This document shows, piece by piece, positions 18,999-27,549 of a stretch of DNA of 64,000 nt. Where the stretch lies: NCBI GenBank assembly GCA_946699565.1, contig CAMPDW010000009.1:30543-94542 (forward strand). Direction: 5' to 3'. Made by a program: the position numbers and the translations under genes. The stretch is from an uncultured Commensalibacter sp. (GTDB lineage Bacteria; Pseudomonadota; Alphaproteobacteria; Acetobacterales; Acetobacteraceae). The notes under the pieces are model-generated. The model made no database searches, was not told the origin of the DNA, and was given only the letters and a program-made list of their open reading frames with translations. Numbering within the stretch: position 1 is the stretch's first letter; the number at the start of each line of letters is the position of its first letter.

Positions 18999-19794
18999 AA
19001 TCATTAATCAGAACAAACAGACTCTCTTATCTAGAATGGCAAACACAGCAGAACAACCTTAAATTGTAAGAAAAACGTTTTATTTTAACTGGTTCTTTTA
19101 CTGTTTGCAGTATAGCTCTGATTATTTTGATCAATATTTTTTTATCAACCCTTTCCACAACAAAAAGAGCTGAATTTATCCGTGCAGAATCGAGCTATAA
19201 CCATAGATTTTAATACATTACATAAAAAAATTGGTATTGCACTCTCTTCTCTTTTAAAACCTGCCGAGATATCTCCATTTGCATCCTTTAACCACTCCTT
19301 ACCAGCATTACCTATTTCAAGCTTTCAAACCATAACTTTACCACATTTCAAAACACTCACGAAACTCAATGTAAATCGTCCCCTATCCCATTCTAATTCT
19401 CAAATCCTAAAAAATACAATGCCAACCTTATCCGCTAATACAGTCCTCCAACAATCCTCTCAACAAATCTCGCATCCACAGAACACGCATTCTTCTCTAA
19501 CTAAAACTAACTAGCAAACTTTGATTTTACAAGCATTTGAACGTGTTAAACATTATCCAAATGACGCCCAAGCTTGCTGAACAAGAAGGCACCGCAATGT
19601 TACATATTTCTATTGACCGACAGGGTCATATTTTATCAACCCAATTGTTAAAAAGTTCTGGTCACCAACTTTTAGATCAAGAAGTTTTATATTTACCTCA
19701 TTGATTGACAGCATTACCTCCTCCCCCTGATACCCTTGAAGGTTCAATTATTAACCTTAACATTCCCATAATGTTTTCATTAAACCAAAATTAA
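18995..19794 (+). pseudogene. tonB: tonB pseudogene
   Basis: Starts with an ATGA overlap on exbD and reads 24 codons to an in-frame TAA (19067-19069). The N-terminal membrane anchor follows (FILTGSFTVCSIALIILINIF). A frameshift near 19160 leads into the Pro/Ser-rich spacer (19182-19514), which ends with an in-frame TAG. The conserved C-terminal domain comes next (ILQAFERVKHYPNDAQA, then in another frame GTAMLHISIDRQGHILS, LLDQEVLYLP and a TGA, LTALPPPPDTLEG). At least five lesions. The gene completes the receptor/heme oxygenase/exbB/exbD/tonB island. Confidence 0.88.
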
Positions 19795-19841
19795 AAGTTT
19801 ATAAAAATAAAGAGGCAGTATTTAATATATTCTTAGTCATT

Positions 19842-21107
19842 TTACTGATGAGATGCATCACCTTGAAAAATGGTTACAGAAGAACTGTTTCCTGATGGAT
19901 TTTGATAAGCACTTAAAAAAAATTCATCGATAACCGCATAAGCATGTTCAAAAATCTCAGACTGAATAGCCTCATATTCTTTCCAAACAACCGTATTGCT
20001 AAATCCATAGATTTCTAGAGGTAATAAGCCCGTTCCATCTGGTGCCATTTGACGTACCATATATATCATTTGATTAAGAATGCGGGGGTGATTTTGTAAA
20101 TATAAATCTAAATAAATACGATAAAGACTTAAATTTGTAATAGGTCGATCCGTTGATAGATAGCTTTTAAAATCAATGTAAATCTTTTGCTGATCCTCAT
20201 TTTTTATAGCTTTGTCTAAATTTAAAAAAGATTGTAATAAATTACTCTTAAGAATTTTATTCTTTTCTTCATCTGTTACATAATGAACAGTTGTAACATC
20301 AATATACACAGAACGTTTAATTCGACGCCCACCAGATTCCTGCATTCCTCGCCAATTTGTAAAGGAATCAGATACTAGAGCATAAGTGGGAATCATCGTT
20401 ACCGTATTATCAAAATTTCTAACTTTTACTGTTGTTAATCCTATATCCATAACAATTCCATCCGCACCATATTTAGGCATTTGTATCCAATCATGAACGC
20501 GCATCATATTATTTGCTGATAATTGAACTCCAGCGGATAATCCCAATATAGAATCTTTAAACACTAACATGATAACCGCCGCCATTGCTCCTAAACCACT
20601 AATAAGAATAAGGGGTGATTTATCAATTAATACAGAAAGAATAAAAATGCCAAAAAGCAATGCAGCTAATAATTTGAAACCTTGGAAAATCCCTCCTAAA
20701 GGTAATCGTGCCGCAATTTCCAGCTTACTTGCAAATTTTAAAACAATATCCAAAAACGAGAAAATAGATAAAAGTGTGTAAACTAAAACCCATACTTTTG
20801 CGACAATCATTAAAAAAACAAGTGTTTTAACCCCTTGATGAATCCAAAAAGTTGTTTGTAAAATAACGATCAAACCTTGAACCGTAAATGCCATACGACT
20901 GAAAAGCTGATTTTCAGTGACAACCTTACTCCATAATCTAGTACTTTTTTGAGCGAATTTTATTAAACGAACCAAAACTAATCGGTGCAAAATGACATGT
21001 ACTATAACAGCGGTCAGAATAATAATAGAAATAGCCGTTAAAAATAATGTAAATTGATTAAATCTAAATCCATGCTGCTGTAAAAAATCAATAATATGTT
21101 GCTGCAT
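19842..21107 (-). CDS. MscS-family mechanosensitive channel (YbdG-like miniconductance type)
   Basis: A 421-residue membrane protein with about five hydrophobic helices. The MscS core follows (pore helix GLGAMAAVIMLVFKDSILGLSAGVQLSANNMM), then the cytoplasmic beta domain MPKYGADGIVMDIGLTTVKVRNFDNT. The N-terminal extra helices and the NWRGMQESGGRRIKRSVYID stretch are characteristic of the YbdG/MscM branch rather than of small MscS. It relieves hypo-osmotic stress by opening under membrane tension. It stands alone on the minus strand next to the eroded heme island, 47 bp from the tonB remnant in convergent orientation. Confidence 0.9.
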   Translation of the reverse strand: MQQHIIDFLQQHGFRFNQFTLFLTAISIIILTAVIVHVILHRLVLVRLIKFAQKSTRLWSKVVTENQLFSRMAFTVQGLIVILQTTFWIHQGVKTLVFLMIVAKVWVLVYTLLSIFSFLDIVLKFASKLEIAARLPLGGIFQGFKLLAALLFGIFILSVLIDKSPLILISGLGAMAAVIMLVFKDSILGLSAGVQLSANNMMRVHDWIQMPKYGADGIVMDIGLTTVKVRNFDNTVTMIPTYALVSDSFTNWRGMQESGGRRIKRSVYIDVTTVHYVTDEEKNKILKSNLLQSFLNLDKAIKNEDQQKIYIDFKSYLSTDRPITNLSLYRIYLDLYLQNHPRILNQMIYMVRQMAPDGTGLLPLEIYGFSNTVVWKEYEAIQSEIFEHAYAVIDEFFLSAYQNPSGNSSSVTIFQGDASHQ

Positions 21108-21248
21108 ATAAACCTCTTAATATTTATTCCGCAAATTTTACTGCTTTAAAATAATGTTTTTATAATCAAAACTAAACTTACAAATTATAGGCTTATTCAT
21201 ACATAAGCAGCTAAATTTTCATATTTTTTTGTTTTATTAATTTGTAAA

Positions 21249-22958
21249 TTATCCATCCCAAATCAATTTTCGCCATTTACAAACACTATTAATAAAGGCT
21301 ATTTGACTGCTTGCATTTATATCCGTTTTTCTAATAACCTGTTCTGTCACAATTCCTTGACTAATCAAATATTGACGCATTGTTCCTTTTAATAGTCCTG
21401 AAGCTATTGGCGGCGTAATCCAACACCCATCCTTAAATAAAAGCATATTACCGTTAACAAATTCAGTAACTTCATCCTTTTCATTAAATAATAGATACTC
21501 ATTATTCAAAGATACAGACGGGTAGCAATCTCTTGTTGTCGTTTTATGATATAAAAAGACATTTTCTGATTTTACAGGATTACAAGCCCATGTTGCTGTT
21601 AAATCAAGATGCAAAGGCTGAATTCTATGAATTTCCGATTCAATATTACCTTTTTGATCAAGAAGTATTCTTACTTTCCATCGCCCTTTGGGATTATGAT
21701 CTGCTAAATCTTTTAATTGCTCCATTAATCTTGATGAAACAAAATTAAAATCAAAATATTCAGAAGATTCTTTTAATCGCTTTATATGCAAAGGTAAAAG
21801 AAAATAATCCCCCTCTTCCAGAAGGATTGATTCAAATAAATGTTCTGGAATTTTACAATCATAAAGAACCTGAATTTTATGGATAACTTCTTGATATTCA
21901 TCCTGAGAAGTTGAATCCCATGTGATTCCTCCACCTACTCCATAAACTGCTTGATCACCATTAATAATCATTGTTCGAATAGGAACAGAAAAAATAGCTT
22001 CCTGTTGCGGCGTTATCATTCCAAGAGCACCACAGTATATCTCTCGAGGTTGTTTCTCAAGCTGTCGAATAATTTTCATCGTATTAATCTTTGGTGCCCC
22101 AGTAATGGAACCACAGGGAAATAACGCCTTGAGAACATCGCTATATGTAGTTTTTTCTTTCAATCGAGCAGTTATTTCCGATGTTAACTGCCAAACGGTA
22201 GGATATTTTTCTTCATCAAAAAGAGATGAAACTCTAACCGTACCTTGTTGTGCAATCTTTCCCAAATCATTTCGTAGCAAATCAACAATCATCAAATTTT
22301 CAGCACAATTTTTTTCATTTTTTAAAAATTCATACTTTTGATAATCACCTTCTAAAGTTAATCCCCTAGGTGCAGTACCTTTCATTGGTTTTGTTGTAAT
22401 GTGCCGGTTTTGAATTTTAAAAAACAACTCTGGGGATACTGAAAGAATCTTGAAAGAACCAATATCTAAATACGCACTATAGTTTGACCGTTGAGCTTGA
22501 AGCATATGGAAATAAAATTTATAAGAATCACCTCTAAACTGACTTTTCATCCGTAAAGTATAATTTACCTGATATGTATCGCCCATAGAAATATAATGCT
22601 TAATTACTGCAATTGCATGCTGATATTCCGACCATGAACAATCAGCTTGCCAGTCCAACGATTCAAAACCAATTTTTTCTGAATCTTTAATTTTTTTTTC
22701 TGATACAGGTTCCTTAAATATTCCAAACCATATTAAAGGCATTCTGCCTATAGGATGAGTAACCAAGTAGGACTGAAAAGCAGAGGCTGCTTCGTAACTT
22801 ACGAATCCAGCGGCATAATATCCTCTCTTTACCCATTCCTCAACTTCATAAAGACAATTCAAAACGTCATCTAACTGATACGTTTGTATAATTTTATAAG
22901 CATTTTCAAAACAATAAGAAAAGCCTAAAAAATCATAGTGTAATTTCATTAAAACCAT
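21249..22958 (-). CDS. Aminodeoxychorismate synthase component I fused to aminodeoxychorismate lyase (PabB-PabC)
   Basis: A fusion of about 570 residues. The N-terminal two thirds is a chorismate-binding PabB domain (about 108-365 of the open frame; PMKGTAPRG with the active-site Lys, LLRNDLGKIA, ALFPCGSITGAPKINTM). The C-terminal third is an aminotransferase class IV fold as in PabC (about 375-570, ending INSVCKWRKLIW). Together they turn chorismate plus ammonia into 4-aminobenzoate for folate; the glutaminase PabA would be elsewhere. The frame opens with a TTG at 22959-22961; ATG at 22956-22958 or 22947-22949 is a likelier start. Such fusions are common, so this is not unusual. Confidence 0.9.
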   Translation of the reverse strand: MVLMKLHYDFLGFSYCFENAYKIIQTYQLDDVLNCLYEVEEWVKRGYYAAGFVSYEAASAFQSYLVTHPIGRMPLIWFGIFKEPVSEKKIKDSEKIGFESLDWQADCSWSEYQHAIAVIKHYISMGDTYQVNYTLRMKSQFRGDSYKFYFHMLQAQRSNYSAYLDIGSFKILSVSPELFFKIQNRHITTKPMKGTAPRGLTLEGDYQKYEFLKNEKNCAENLMIVDLLRNDLGKIAQQGTVRVSSLFDEEKYPTVWQLTSEITARLKEKTTYSDVLKALFPCGSITGAPKINTMKIIRQLEKQPREIYCGALGMITPQQEAIFSVPIRTMIINGDQAVYGVGGGITWDSTSQDEYQEVIHKIQVLYDCKIPEHLFESILLEEGDYFLLPLHIKRLKESSEYFDFNFVSSRLMEQLKDLADHNPKGRWKVRILLDQKGNIESEIHRIQPLHLDLTATWACNPVKSENVFLYHKTTTRDCYPSVSLNNEYLLFNEKDEVTEFVNGNMLLFKDGCWITPPIASGLLKGTMRQYLISQGIVTEQVIRKTDINASSQIAFINSVCKWRKLIWDG

Positions 22959-23085
22959 CAATTATACAAAAAATTAAAAACAAAACTACATGAACATGTA
23001 GAAATCATTTATAAAATGATAAAATTGTAAATAGGAAAAACCAATCAATATTAAAGGGTAAAAAAAATCGGACTAACTAACCTAA

Positions 23086-24336
23086 TTATTGAAAACGAAT
23101 AAGCATATGGTTTTTACGCCCTGAAGAAAGTTTAATAATCCCATCTTTTAAATAATCAATGTTGATAATTTGGCTTTCATCCGCAAGTTTTTCATCATTT
23201 ATTCTTGCACCACCCCCACGAATTAACCGTCGGGCTTCAGCATTACTATTAACTAATTTGCTAAGAACAAATAAACGAAATGCTGGAAGATCAGATTGTA
23301 ATTCCTGTATAGGTAAAGTGATTTTTGGCAGACCTTCGTGAACTAATTTACCTTTTTCAAATATATCCTGTGCAGCTTTCTTAGCTACTTCTGCTGCAGA
23401 ACGACCATGACAAATTGTTGTAACTTCGGTTGCTAATATTTTTTTAGCTTCATTAATTTCAGCACCTTGTAAAGCGGCAAGACGTTTACATTCTTCAATT
23501 GAGAGATCAGTAAAAAGCTTCAGAAAACGACCAACGTCTTGATCTTCTGTATTACGCCAAAATTGCCAAAAATCAAATATAGAATATTTATCAGCATTAA
23601 GCCACACAGCCCCTTTGGCTGTTTTTCCCATTTTTGCACCAGAGCTCGTGGTTAATAAAGGTGCTGTCATCCCAAAAACCTGTTTACCTTCCATTCGACG
23701 AACGAGCTCAACACCAGAAACAATATTACCCCATTGATCCGCCCCCCCCATCTGTAAAACTGTCCCATAACGACGATTAAGTTCCCGAAAGTCATAAGAT
23801 TGTAGAATTGAATAATTAAATTCCAAAAAAGATAAGCCTTGCTCACGCTCTAGACGTGTTTTAACGCTATCAAAAGATAACATACGATTGATAGAAAAAT
23901 GAATACCAACATCTCTTAATAACTCGATATAGGAAAGTTTCTTTAACCAGTCAGCATTATCAACTGTAAATGTCTTATTTTCGTCCAAACCAAGCTGTAA
24001 AATCTGATGTATATTTTTGCTAATTCCCGCCAGATTACGATCAATAATTTCTTGACTCATCAAACTGCGTGCTTCCTCACGAAAAGAAGGATCACCAATT
24101 TGAGCTGTTCCGCCACCCAATAAGGCAATAGGTTGATGACCATGTTTTTGTAATAAACGCAGCAACATAAGCTGAACAAGAGAACCAACATGCAAACTAT
24201 CCGCAGTTGGATCAAAACCTACATATCCTGAGATATAGCCCTTTGCCATTAATTCATCTAGATTTTCCAGATCCGTTGTCTGAAAAATAAATCCCCGTGC
24301 CTGGGCTTCTTGTATAAATGAACTTTTAGGAGTCAT
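23086..24336 (-). CDS. tyrS: Tyrosyl-tRNA synthetase
   Basis: A 416-residue class-I synthetase. The HIGH-equivalent HVGS is at residues 49-52 (PTADSLHVGS), the tyrosine-binding region includes LQSYDFRELNRRYG and QMGGADQWGNI, and the KMSKS-equivalent is KMGKT (235-239). A C-terminal S4 RNA-binding domain occupies about 350-416 (SNAEARRLIRGGGARIN). Length and motifs fit bacterial TyrRS (TyrS rather than TyrZ). Same strand as the PabBC gene 125 bp downstream, but with a gap large enough for a separate promoter. Confidence 0.97.
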   Translation of the reverse strand: MTPKSSFIQEAQARGFIFQTTDLENLDELMAKGYISGYVGFDPTADSLHVGSLVQLMLLRLLQKHGHQPIALLGGGTAQIGDPSFREEARSLMSQEIIDRNLAGISKNIHQILQLGLDENKTFTVDNADWLKKLSYIELLRDVGIHFSINRMLSFDSVKTRLEREQGLSFLEFNYSILQSYDFRELNRRYGTVLQMGGADQWGNIVSGVELVRRMEGKQVFGMTAPLLTTSSGAKMGKTAKGAVWLNADKYSIFDFWQFWRNTEDQDVGRFLKLFTDLSIEECKRLAALQGAEINEAKKILATEVTTICHGRSAAEVAKKAAQDIFEKGKLVHEGLPKITLPIQELQSDLPAFRLFVLSKLVNSNAEARRLIRGGGARINDEKLADESQIINIDYLKDGIIKLSSGRKNHMLIRFQ

Positions 24337-24469
24337 AATAATATCTCAAAATCAGCTTCATTAAAAAATAAAAAAGGTTAGCTTTAACGATTAAGTTAAA
24401 TTTACCTATGTATCACGATTTTATACAAAATTAAAGGACGTACCATAACGATACATTAAAATAAATAAG

Positions 24470-24946
24470 TTACGAAGACGGTAAATTAATAGGAGATGCA
24501 TAACCATAATAAGGATCTTTAATTTTAACCTTTTGTTGCGATTGACGAGAATGTTCCAAATCTAAAATAGTAGAAGGCGGCGTAACATAATGATTTGGCG
24601 ATCCGCTTGTATATTCACGCATCGTTGATTGGTCATCGGTCAGAGCAGGATGTTCAGAACTAGTGTAGATACCCCCTTCCTCTGTGTAAGGATCAGGATG
24701 TGTATGCCATCCTTTCTGACGCAGAGGATTAGTCATTCCATGTTTTGATGGATATAAATGTGCTTTTTTATGATATCGCGATAAAGTACCTGTTTCAGGG
24801 CTTTGTGTTTTTTTCGATTGATGGATATTCCATTCCTCATCTGGCGTTTCTTTAATTGTAGCCGTGGATTGTGCATAAAGGGCATGAATGGATAAACCAT
24901 ACAAACATAATCCTATACCCAATAAACAAGACCAATATTTTTGCAT
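24470..24946 (-). CDS. Secreted protein of unknown function
   Basis: A 158-residue protein I do not recognise. It has a clear signal peptide (residues 1-25, hydrophobic core LLGIGLCLYGLSIHALYA, then AQS). The mature part is hydrophilic, low in hydrophobic residues and rich in His, Ser, Pro, Tyr and Thr (for example HTHPDPYTEEGG), so it is probably disordered. No Cys lipobox. It resembles in style the secreted protein at 61951-62412 (signal peptide, then a basic/His-rich disordered tail), but no alignment is claimed. Stands alone upstream of tyrS on the same strand. Confidence 0.7.
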   Translation of the reverse strand: MQKYWSCLLGIGLCLYGLSIHALYAQSTATIKETPDEEWNIHQSKKTQSPETGTLSRYHKKAHLYPSKHGMTNPLRQKGWHTHPDPYTEEGGIYTSSEHPALTDDQSTMREYTSGSPNHYVTPPSTILDLEHSRQSQQKVKIKDPYYGYASPINLPSS

Positions 24947-25331
24947 ATTTATTCATATCCTCTAATCAACAAATAGGATTATATTCTTACTTTTTAAATA
25001 GAATGAATATCTTTTTCAATAAATTGATATAATTTTACGTTCAACCAATCAATTTTATACTAATTTTTTTTACTTTCTAAAAATTATTAGAAAAATAAAA
25101 TTATTTATTAAACATATAATTTATAAATTTAAAGTGTATAAAATGTTACTTTATCGATTTCATAAATTTTTATTTCAGTATTATTATTAAACTGTTTACT
25201 ATTTTCTTATATTATAATACTGAAAAAGGAAATATATAACAATTCTAGTGCCTATAAAGGTCGAATAGATCCCCATTATCCTGGAACAGCATTACCTTTT
25301 TTTAAAATAAATTTTATCTTAAAGTGAGAAT
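24947..25331. other. AT-rich intergenic region, with one possible gene fragment
   Basis: No intact gene. At about 25160-25325 one frame lacks an ATG but reads a hydrophobic stretch and then SAYKGRIDPHYPGTALPFF before a TGA. It looks like the tail of a small protein but I cannot name it. It overlaps what must be the promoter of the downstream repeat protein. Confidence 0.4.
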
Positions 25332-25826
25332 ATGATGATACATAAAAATAATAAATTTTTTTTAATTTTTTCTACATTATTAGGATTAATGTTAACAAAT
25401 CCTAGTTTTGCGCAAACTTCTAGAGAATTAAGTGCAGCTCCATCCCAAACATCCAACCAAGAAAGTTCCATTCACGATAATTTAAATGCATTAAAAGCAT
25501 ATGTTCATGAAAAAAATCCAAACCTTGACCAAGATATTAATAATCTTGAAAATCAACTTCATGATAAAAATAGTAATTTGCATAAAGATCTGGAGCAACT
25601 TAAAGAATATGCAAATAATAAAAAAAAGGATCTTACCAAAGAAATTGAATATTTAAAAACTCAAGTCAAAGATAAAAATAGTAATCTTTATAAAAAATTG
25701 AACCGCTTAGAAATCAAGGTCAAGGACAAAAATAGCGATATCTATCAAGAATTACAAAAATTAAAAGATTTAATCCAAAACCAACAATCTGCTCAACCTA
25801 ATACTCCAACCCCTTTAAATAAATAA
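25332..25826 (+). CDS. Periplasmic alpha-helical protein made of 18-residue tandem repeats
   Basis: A 164-residue protein of unknown function. The signal peptide is residues 1-28 (cleavage after SFA). Residues 58-147 are five back-to-back repeats of exactly 18 residues with consensus VKDKNSNLYKDLEQLKxx. A more diverged first copy is at 40-57. Hydrophobic residues recur at repeat positions 1, 8, 12 and 15, the 3/4 spacing of a coiled coil. Eighteen residues is 7 plus 11, so a nearly straight amphipathic helix or bundle is expected. The tail is Gln/Pro/Thr rich. No partner gene is adjacent, and a 20-bp terminator stem follows. Confidence 0.75.
   Translation: MMIHKNNKFFLIFSTLLGLMLTNPSFAQTSRELSAAPSQTSNQESSIHDNLNALKAYVHEKNPNLDQDINNLENQLHDKNSNLHKDLEQLKEYANNKKKDLTKEIEYLKTQVKDKNSNLYKKLNRLEIKVKDKNSDIYQELQKLKDLIQNQQSAQPNTPTPLNK
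25449..25772 (+). repeat. Six 54-bp coding repeats
   Basis: The codons for residues 40-147 of the repeat protein form six 54-bp units. Units 2-6 (25503-25772) share the GATAAAAATAGTAAT-like core in three of five copies (near 25562, 25671 and 25725). This indicates expansion by duplication of a 54-bp segment. Confidence 0.65.
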
Positions 25827-25827
25827 T

Positions 25828-25881
25828 AAATTTTTATAAAAACTGGATAAAGATAAACTTTTCCAGTTTTTATAAAAATTT
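25828..25881 (+). terminator. Terminator with a 20-bp perfect stem
   Basis: Arms 25828-25847 and 25862-25881 are exact inverted complements (core AAAACTGGA / TCCAGTTTT) with a 14-nt loop. It directly follows the repeat-protein stop. The remainder of 25827-26140 is AT-rich with no gene seen. Confidence 0.75.
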
Positions 25882-26140
25882 AAACACTTAATTATAAAAT
25901 ATTTTAAGAAATTCAATTTGTTGACCTTGAATAAAATTACACTTTATTAACTAATATTAAGAATAAAATGTATTGAACCTATAACGAATAAATTATAAAA
26001 TAATTTTAGTCTTAAATAATGTAATATAAAATATTCTATTAAATAAGATCATCAATACTCAATTTAATACTAACCTAAATATATATCTTATTTACTATTA
26101 TTTTATTTTATATTTCTCAAATTTCTTTAGGAGATACTTA

Positions 26141-27184
26141 ATGTCTAAAAAAGAAAAACCTGAGAATAAAGAAACTTCTCCCATATTTTATCCAAATTCT
26201 CGCCGTCATGTCCTTACGGGCATGGCTATTGGTGCTGCAGCTTTAGCAGCAAATAGGAGTATATATGCTATGCCTGAACATACTAGAAATAAATCTGTCC
26301 CTCCATTAAAAGATCCAAAGGAAATGTACCATTCTCCACCTTTTATAAAACAACCTCAGCCCTGGCCTGGTTTACAATCGAAAATGCAACCTGTCCCAGA
26401 TTGTGGGGAAAAAACATATCAGGGAAGTGGGCGTTTAAAAGATCGTCACGCACTAGTTACAGGTGGTGATTCCGGCATAGGTCGTGCTGCAGCAATTGCT
26501 TTCGCACGAGAAGGAGCAGATGTTGCCATCAATTACCTTCCACAAGAAGAATTTGATGCAAAAGAAGTTATAGATCTTATCGAAAAAACTGGACATAAGG
26601 CAATCGCACTACCTGGCGATATTCGAAATGAAGAATTCTGTAAAACACTTGTTTCTGATGCTGTTACAAAATTAGGTAGTCTTGATATCTTAGCCCATGT
26701 GGCTGGTCGTCAAAAATATCATGAACAATTGACTGACATCACCACTGAAGAATTTGATTGGACAATGAAAACAAATATTTATGCTCTTTTTTGGATTACA
26801 AAAGCGGCTATTCCTTATCTTCCTTCAGGAAGTTCAATTATAACAACATCTTCCTTGGTTTCTTATATGCCACCAGAAATTCTGGTTGATTATGGAATGA
26901 GTAAAGCTGCGATTAGTAACTTTACTAAATCAATGGCAAAACAACTTATGCCTAAAGGAATTCGTATCAATTGTGTTGATCCAGGCCCTTTCTGGACACC
27001 TTTACAAATTTGTGGAGCACAACCTCAATCAGCAATTGAAAAATTTGGAGGAGAAACACCTTATAAACGTCCAGGTCAACCTGCAGAAATCGCACCGCTT
27101 TATGTTACCCTTGCTTCAACTGAATCTTCATATGTAACAGGACAAAGCTGGGGCATTGTTGGTGGAACAGGTCAGCCAGGATAA
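26141..27184 (+). CDS. Tat-exported short-chain dehydrogenase/reductase (YghA-like)
   Basis: A 347-residue classical SDR with an N-terminal extension. The twin-arginine signal is S20-R-R-H-V-L followed by a hydrophobic run GMAIGAAALAA. A Pro-rich linker leads to the Rossmann fold with TGGDSGIG (107-114). The catalytic Ser is in TTSSLVS, and Tyr251 and Lys255 are in YGMSKAA. The closest family I recognise is the glucose/ribitol-dehydrogenase-like YghA group. A cofactor-carrying SDR must fold before export, consistent with Tat. The substrate is unknown. SD GGAG is 9 bp before ATG, and a strong terminator follows. Just downstream lies an eroded aldo/keto reductase that also had a Tat-like start. 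Confidence 0.88.
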   Translation: MSKKEKPENKETSPIFYPNSRRHVLTGMAIGAAALAANRSIYAMPEHTRNKSVPPLKDPKEMYHSPPFIKQPQPWPGLQSKMQPVPDCGEKTYQGSGRLKDRHALVTGGDSGIGRAAAIAFAREGADVAINYLPQEEFDAKEVIDLIEKTGHKAIALPGDIRNEEFCKTLVSDAVTKLGSLDILAHVAGRQKYHEQLTDITTEEFDWTMKTNIYALFWITKAAIPYLPSGSSIITTSSLVSYMPPEILVDYGMSKAAISNFTKSMAKQLMPKGIRINCVDPGPFWTPLQICGAQPQSAIEKFGGETPYKRPGQPAEIAPLYVTLASTESSYVTGQSWGIVGGTGQPG

Positions 27185-27232
27185 ATAGATTTGTGATTCT
27201 TTCTTTACTTTTAAACTATTATATACAGATTT

Positions 27233-27265
27233 GGTTCATAAAATTACGTTTTATGAACCTTTTTC
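27233..27265 (+). terminator. SDR gene terminator
   Basis: GGTTCATAAAA (27233-27243), loop TTACG, TTTTATGAACC (27249-27259), then TTTTT: a textbook intrinsic terminator. Confidence 0.85.
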
Positions 27266-27549
27266 TATAATGCAATATATTACTTAACGCCATAAATAGA
27301 CGATTTTTATCTTCATACACCCACCTTACAACCTTTTATGTTAAGGAGGTAAAACAAAAAATGTTATCAACATATTAAAATTAATTAATAAATATAATAT
27401 AATTTATTGATGTTTCTCCTTCTGATGAAACGTTATCTAAATTAGATAAATTTGGCCAAAACTTTTATCTAAAGCTTCAGAAGCTTATGTTTTGTAAATT
27501 ATTTTTAATAATTTTAGAAAAAGAATGATAAACTAGTGAACATGTTATC

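Noticed and set aside
14779-19794. The heme-island frameshifts as mere sequencing errors
   Set aside because: Besides homopolymer shifts there are several substitution-type in-frame stops and a deletion, while neighbouring genes are clean.
22986-23001. CTACATG-AA-CATGTAG palindrome downstream of tyrS
   Set aside because: Short, single occurrence and no partner site; could be a weak terminator or chance.
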